64,000 bases of DNA from Bacillota bacterium. Its GTDB lineage: Bacteria > Bacillota_I > Bacilli_A > RF39 > UBA660. The stretch spans positions 1-64,000 of the forward strand of contig JAEWBI010000045.1 in assembly GCA_023391185.1 (NCBI GenBank), in the 5' to 3' direction. The notes beneath the pieces were generated by a model. It was not told the DNA's origin. It did not search any database and worked only from the letters and a program-made list of their open reading frames with translations. Shown one piece after another: positions 61,242 through 64,000 of the stretch (within the stretch, counting starts at the first letter, position 1; every line of letters begins with the position of its first letter). Both the position numbers and the translations under genes were made by a program.

Positions 61242-61276
61242 AAGAAGTTACAAGTAACATTGTAACTTCTTTTAAA
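61240..61276 (+). terminator. Intrinsic terminator of truB
   Basis: AAAAGAAGTTACA/TGTAACTTCTTTT with a 9-nt loop. Confidence 0.8.
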
Positions 61277-61355
61277 AACTCTTTTATATTTAATAAAAGT
61301 ATGTTATAATTTATATATATAAAATAGAGTAAAAGGGAATTGGCAGGTGCTACAT

Positions 61356-63647
61356 ATGCAAAATAAGCCTATATACGTATGGCCATTTATACTAGTTTAT
61401 AGAGTTGTAATAATAATTCTAAAACTACCACTGGCTGTAATACATTATTTTTTAATGGGATTCTTTTTTTCGATATATACGTTAATAGAAGTATTTGTTG
61501 ATTTAGGAATATTTATTTCATTTGTTTGGTGGAGTTTCTTAAAATATTTATTTTTAGGAATATCTTTTCCATTCGTATTTGTTGCAAGAATTTTAAAAAA
61601 CAAGAAAGTTTCTCCTCATAAAGAAAAAACTATTTTGTTTGAAAAAACTAAGGAAAAACCTAAGAAGAACAATATAATAAAACTAAAAACAGAACCAGCT
61701 AAGGCTGCAAGTACAGCTACTGCTGTACTTAATACAGGTCAACTTCGCAAGAAAGAAAATAGCAAAGAAGAAACTTTGAAAGTTGATAAGGAACTTAAGA
61801 GATTAAAACAAGTTGCTGATAAAGAAGCTGCTATTCATGCTAAAAAGATGGAACAACTTCGCAAAAAAGAAGAAATTAAAGCTGCAAAAGAAAAAGCCCA
61901 ATTAGATAAAATAACAAAGAAAAAGGCTTTAGAAGAAGAAGCTAAGAAAAAACAAGAGGCAGCCGAAGAATTAAAAGAACAACAAAGGTTGATGCGTGAA
62001 TATAAGCGTAAACAAGAATATGATGCTGCTTTAGAAAAAAAGAAAAAATCAGAAGCTATTTCGCAACCAAAGAAAGAAAAAGTAAAGAGTATAGCTTTAA
62101 CTAAAAAAGAAGAGGCTAGGGCTGCAAAGCAAAAATTAAAGCAAGAAAAGATTCAGCGTAGGAAAGAACTAGCAGCTGAAAAGAAAAAACTAAAAGAAAA
62201 AAATACTTATATTAACGATAAAGTTGTTATTGAAAAGAAAACACTTGGAGACCGAATTAATTCGGGATTAGAAACTCTTATAAAAGTTCCAAAAATGTTT
62301 TCTCAAAAAATCAAAAAAAGTTTTACTGATTCTTCTTTTGCAAGAAATAAGCGTAATCAGGAAGACATGCATCGTGAGGCTTTACTTATTGACTTTGAAA
62401 GTGATGACGCTAAGAAAAGTGATAAGAAGATTGTTTATGAATATGTTGGTAAAAATGCCGAAGGTAAATTAATTAAATCATATTTTGAAGCCTTTTCCAA
62501 GGTGGAAGTACATTCATTCTTATTAAGCGAAGGTTTTGAAGTATATAGTATCAAGACAAGTCCTTTAATTACATTTTTGCATGGTGCTAAGCAGTCAAGA
62601 AATGTAAAATTTAAAGTTAAAGACTTAATATTTTTCTTGACACAGTTATCAACTTATATTAAAGCTGGTATTCCGCTTGTTGAATCACTTAGAATTTTAA
62701 GTAGACAATTTCCTCAAAAAGGATATCAAAAAGTATTTAGATCTTTAATTTATGATTTAACAATGGGTGACAATTTTAGTGTTGCTTTAGAGAAGCAAGG
62801 AACTGCTTTTCCAAAATTACTCGTAAATATGATTAAAACTTCTGAAATGACTGGAGAACTTCCAGAAACACTTGACGATATGCAAGTTTATTTTGAAGAG
62901 GCAGAAAAGACAAAGAAACAAATGATTACTGCTCTTACTTATCCAACAATAGTGTTTGTACTTGCTGTTGGAGCAATTACTTTCATTATGATATATATAG
63001 TTCCACAATTTGCAGGAATATATGCTGATATGGATAATGCTAAGTTACCAGGAATTACTGTTGCAATAATGAATTTAAGTGATTTCTTGAAAAATTACTG
63101 GATATATGTAATAGCAACAATATTTGGAGCTATATTTATATTCGTCTATTTATATAAAAATGTAAAACTATTTAGAACACTTATTCAGTGGTTTATGATG
63201 AAATTACCTATTATAGGTAATGTAATTATTTATAATGAAGTTACAATGTTTACTAAAACATTTGCTTCACTTTTAAAACACAATGTATTTATTACTGATA
63301 CAATGGAAATTTTAAATAAAATTACAAATAATGAGATTTGGAAAATGCTTATTTTAGACACAATTACAAACTTGGCAAAGGGAGAAAAAATTTCACTTGC
63401 TTTCCAAGATCATTGGGCTGTACCAATACCCGCATATGAAATGATAGTTACTGGAGAACGTACTGGTCAATTACCAGAAATGATGCAAAAGGTTTCAGAT
63501 TATTATCAAGAACTTCATAAAAATGCGGTTGGTAGGATTAAAGCTTTTATTGAACCAATACTAATCTTGTTCCTAACTGGGGCTGTTGGTGTTATTGTTC
63601 TTTCTATAGTAATTCCAATGTTTGACATGTATAATCAACTAGGATAA
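61356..63647 (+). CDS. pilC: Type IV pilus/secretion inner-membrane platform protein PilC (GspF family) with long N-terminal extension
   Basis: 763 residues against about 400 usual. From about 357 onward it is a normal PilC: EYVGKNAEGKLIKSYFEA, then two T2SSF units (about 425-545 and 625-745), with AGIPLVESLRIL, EMTGELPETL and the second-repeat GERTGQLPEMM, each with membrane helices. The first 90 residues are almost all hydrophobic (about three membrane segments), and 100-300 is a Lys/Glu/Ala-rich coiled coil. The extension is not part of the known family. ATG 61356 follows GGCAGGTGC. pilD follows 18 nt later, so both belong to one pilus operon. Confidence 0.88.
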   Translation: MQNKPIYVWPFILVYRVVIIILKLPLAVIHYFLMGFFFSIYTLIEVFVDLGIFISFVWWSFLKYLFLGISFPFVFVARILKNKKVSPHKEKTILFEKTKEKPKKNNIIKLKTEPAKAASTATAVLNTGQLRKKENSKEETLKVDKELKRLKQVADKEAAIHAKKMEQLRKKEEIKAAKEKAQLDKITKKKALEEEAKKKQEAAEELKEQQRLMREYKRKQEYDAALEKKKKSEAISQPKKEKVKSIALTKKEEARAAKQKLKQEKIQRRKELAAEKKKLKEKNTYINDKVVIEKKTLGDRINSGLETLIKVPKMFSQKIKKSFTDSSFARNKRNQEDMHREALLIDFESDDAKKSDKKIVYEYVGKNAEGKLIKSYFEAFSKVEVHSFLLSEGFEVYSIKTSPLITFLHGAKQSRNVKFKVKDLIFFLTQLSTYIKAGIPLVESLRILSRQFPQKGYQKVFRSLIYDLTMGDNFSVALEKQGTAFPKLLVNMIKTSEMTGELPETLDDMQVYFEEAEKTKKQMITALTYPTIVFVLAVGAITFIMIYIVPQFAGIYADMDNAKLPGITVAIMNLSDFLKNYWIYVIATIFGAIFIFVYLYKNVKLFRTLIQWFMMKLPIIGNVIIYNEVTMFTKTFASLLKHNVFITDTMEILNKITNNEIWKMLILDTITNLAKGEKISLAFQDHWAVPIPAYEMIVTGERTGQLPEMMQKVSDYYQELHKNAVGRIKAFIEPILILFLTGAVGVIVLSIVIPMFDMYNQLG

Positions 63648-63665
63648 TCAAAAGAGGGGGTATTT

Positions 63666-64000
63666 ATGGAATTATATTATGGAATTGTTATGCTTATATT
63701 TGGAACCATATTTGGTTCCTTTTACAACGTAGTAGGAGATAGATTACCTGATGGTAAGTCAATAGTAAAACCTGGCAGTCATTGTCCAAAATGTGGACAT
63801 ATGCTTAAACCAATTGAGCTAATACCGGTTTTATCTTATATTATGCAAGGTGGAAAATGCAAGAAATGTAAATGTAGAGTACCGATATTTCATCCATTAT
63901 TTGAGATATTTGTAGGTCTATTATTTCTTGGATGTTATTTATCCTTTGGTATCAGTACCAATCTAATAATTGCTCTAACATTTGCCTCAATGCTTGCAAT
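63666..64000 (+). CDS. pilD: Prepilin peptidase PilD, partial (3' end outside window)
   Basis: First 111 residues only. Membrane aspartyl protease that cuts prepilins before the conserved Phe and methylates the new N-terminus. Visible: IFGTIFGSFYNVVGDRLPDGKS, the paired CPKCG and CKKCKC zinc motif of the methyltransferase part, and RVPIFHPLFEIFVGLLF. The two catalytic Asp residues would lie beyond the window. RBS AGAGGGGG. It is the enzyme expected to process the five prepilins scattered through this window. Confidence 0.93.
   Translation, partial: MELYYGIVMLIFGTIFGSFYNVVGDRLPDGKSIVKPGSHCPKCGHMLKPIELIPVLSYIMQGGKCKKCKCRVPIFHPLFEIFVGLLFLGCYLSFGISTNLIIALTFASMLA

Noticed and set aside
1..64000. 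Mycoplasma-type genetic code (TGA as Trp), given the AT-rich Mollicutes-like character
   Set aside because: Trp is encoded by TGG throughout, and genes such as those ending at 21421 and 58198 stop at TGA, so code 11 fits.
1..64000. CRISPR arrays, insertion sequences, prophage or integrase genes
   Set aside because: No regularly spaced repeats, transposase, integrase or phage structural genes were found by reading both strands.

Overview
This is an AT-rich (roughly 70% A+T by eye) chromosomal segment of a low-GC Gram-positive bacterium of the Bacilli. It looks like an uncultured gut lineage near RF39, Erysipelotrichia or the Mollicutes; that placement is inference from gene families and gene order, not from a phylogenetic marker. 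TGA is used as a stop (MBOAT gene, GNAT gene), so the genetic code is standard. Cell-wall genes, prepilins and peptidoglycan hydrolases show that it is not a wall-less mycoplasma. I saw no insertion sequence, prophage or CRISPR array.

Layout. 1-6041: the 3' end of ftsK, then a small deoxyribosyltransferase-like gene, then two tandem copies of a module made of a two-helix membrane anchor fused to a peptidoglycan hydrolase plus a lipoprotein. 6117-11165: topoisomerase IV operon parE-plsC-parC. 11240-17287: a prepilin, lexA with a divergent SOS-controlled 45-residue membrane protein, tkt, yneF and a Gre-type factor. 17332-23401: tgt with YrzE-like and YrbG-like neighbours, a DUF4358-MBOAT-DHHW envelope acylation module and a second prepilin. 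23484-32566: an RNase J paralogue with lost metal ligands, a PII-like protein overlapping a cation/proton antiporter, miaB, two unknown membrane proteins and an 861-residue adhesin-like prepilin. 32699-38011: a SpoVB-type flippase, a small prepilin, a PH-like membrane protein, helD behind a candidate attenuator, and comN. 38023-52906: secDF, rel, dtd, an AI-2E family permease, a T-box-controlled ClpX-like ATPase, T-box hisS-aspS, an LRR prepilin, 6S RNA, a 36-residue ORF and tcdA. 53008-64000: a short-armed smc, two tRNAs, small metabolic genes, cysS behind a Cys-Cys leader peptide, truB, pilC and the start of pilD.

The backbone matches what I recall of Bacillus subtilis gene order (lexA/yneA/tkt/yneF; tgt/yrzE/yrbG/spoVB; comN-secDF-relA-dtd-hisS-aspS-6S RNA-tcdA). 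The interesting material lies in genes inserted into, or replacing parts of, that backbone.

How the parts fit together. Five prepilins with different outer domains (C-type-lectin-like, Ig-like, LRR) would all be processed by PilD and assembled with PilC at the right end, which suggests a modular adhesive or DNA-uptake pilus. Three amino-acid or damage sensing circuits can be read directly from the DNA: two T-boxes with the same Asp (GAC) specifier, one on hisS-aspS and one on the uncharacterised ClpX-like ATPase; a Cys-codon leader peptide before cysS; and a LexA box placed between the -35 and -10 of the small membrane protein gene. The T-box-driven ClpX-like ATPase and the duplicated hydrolase-lipoprotein module are the best candidates for undescribed systems.
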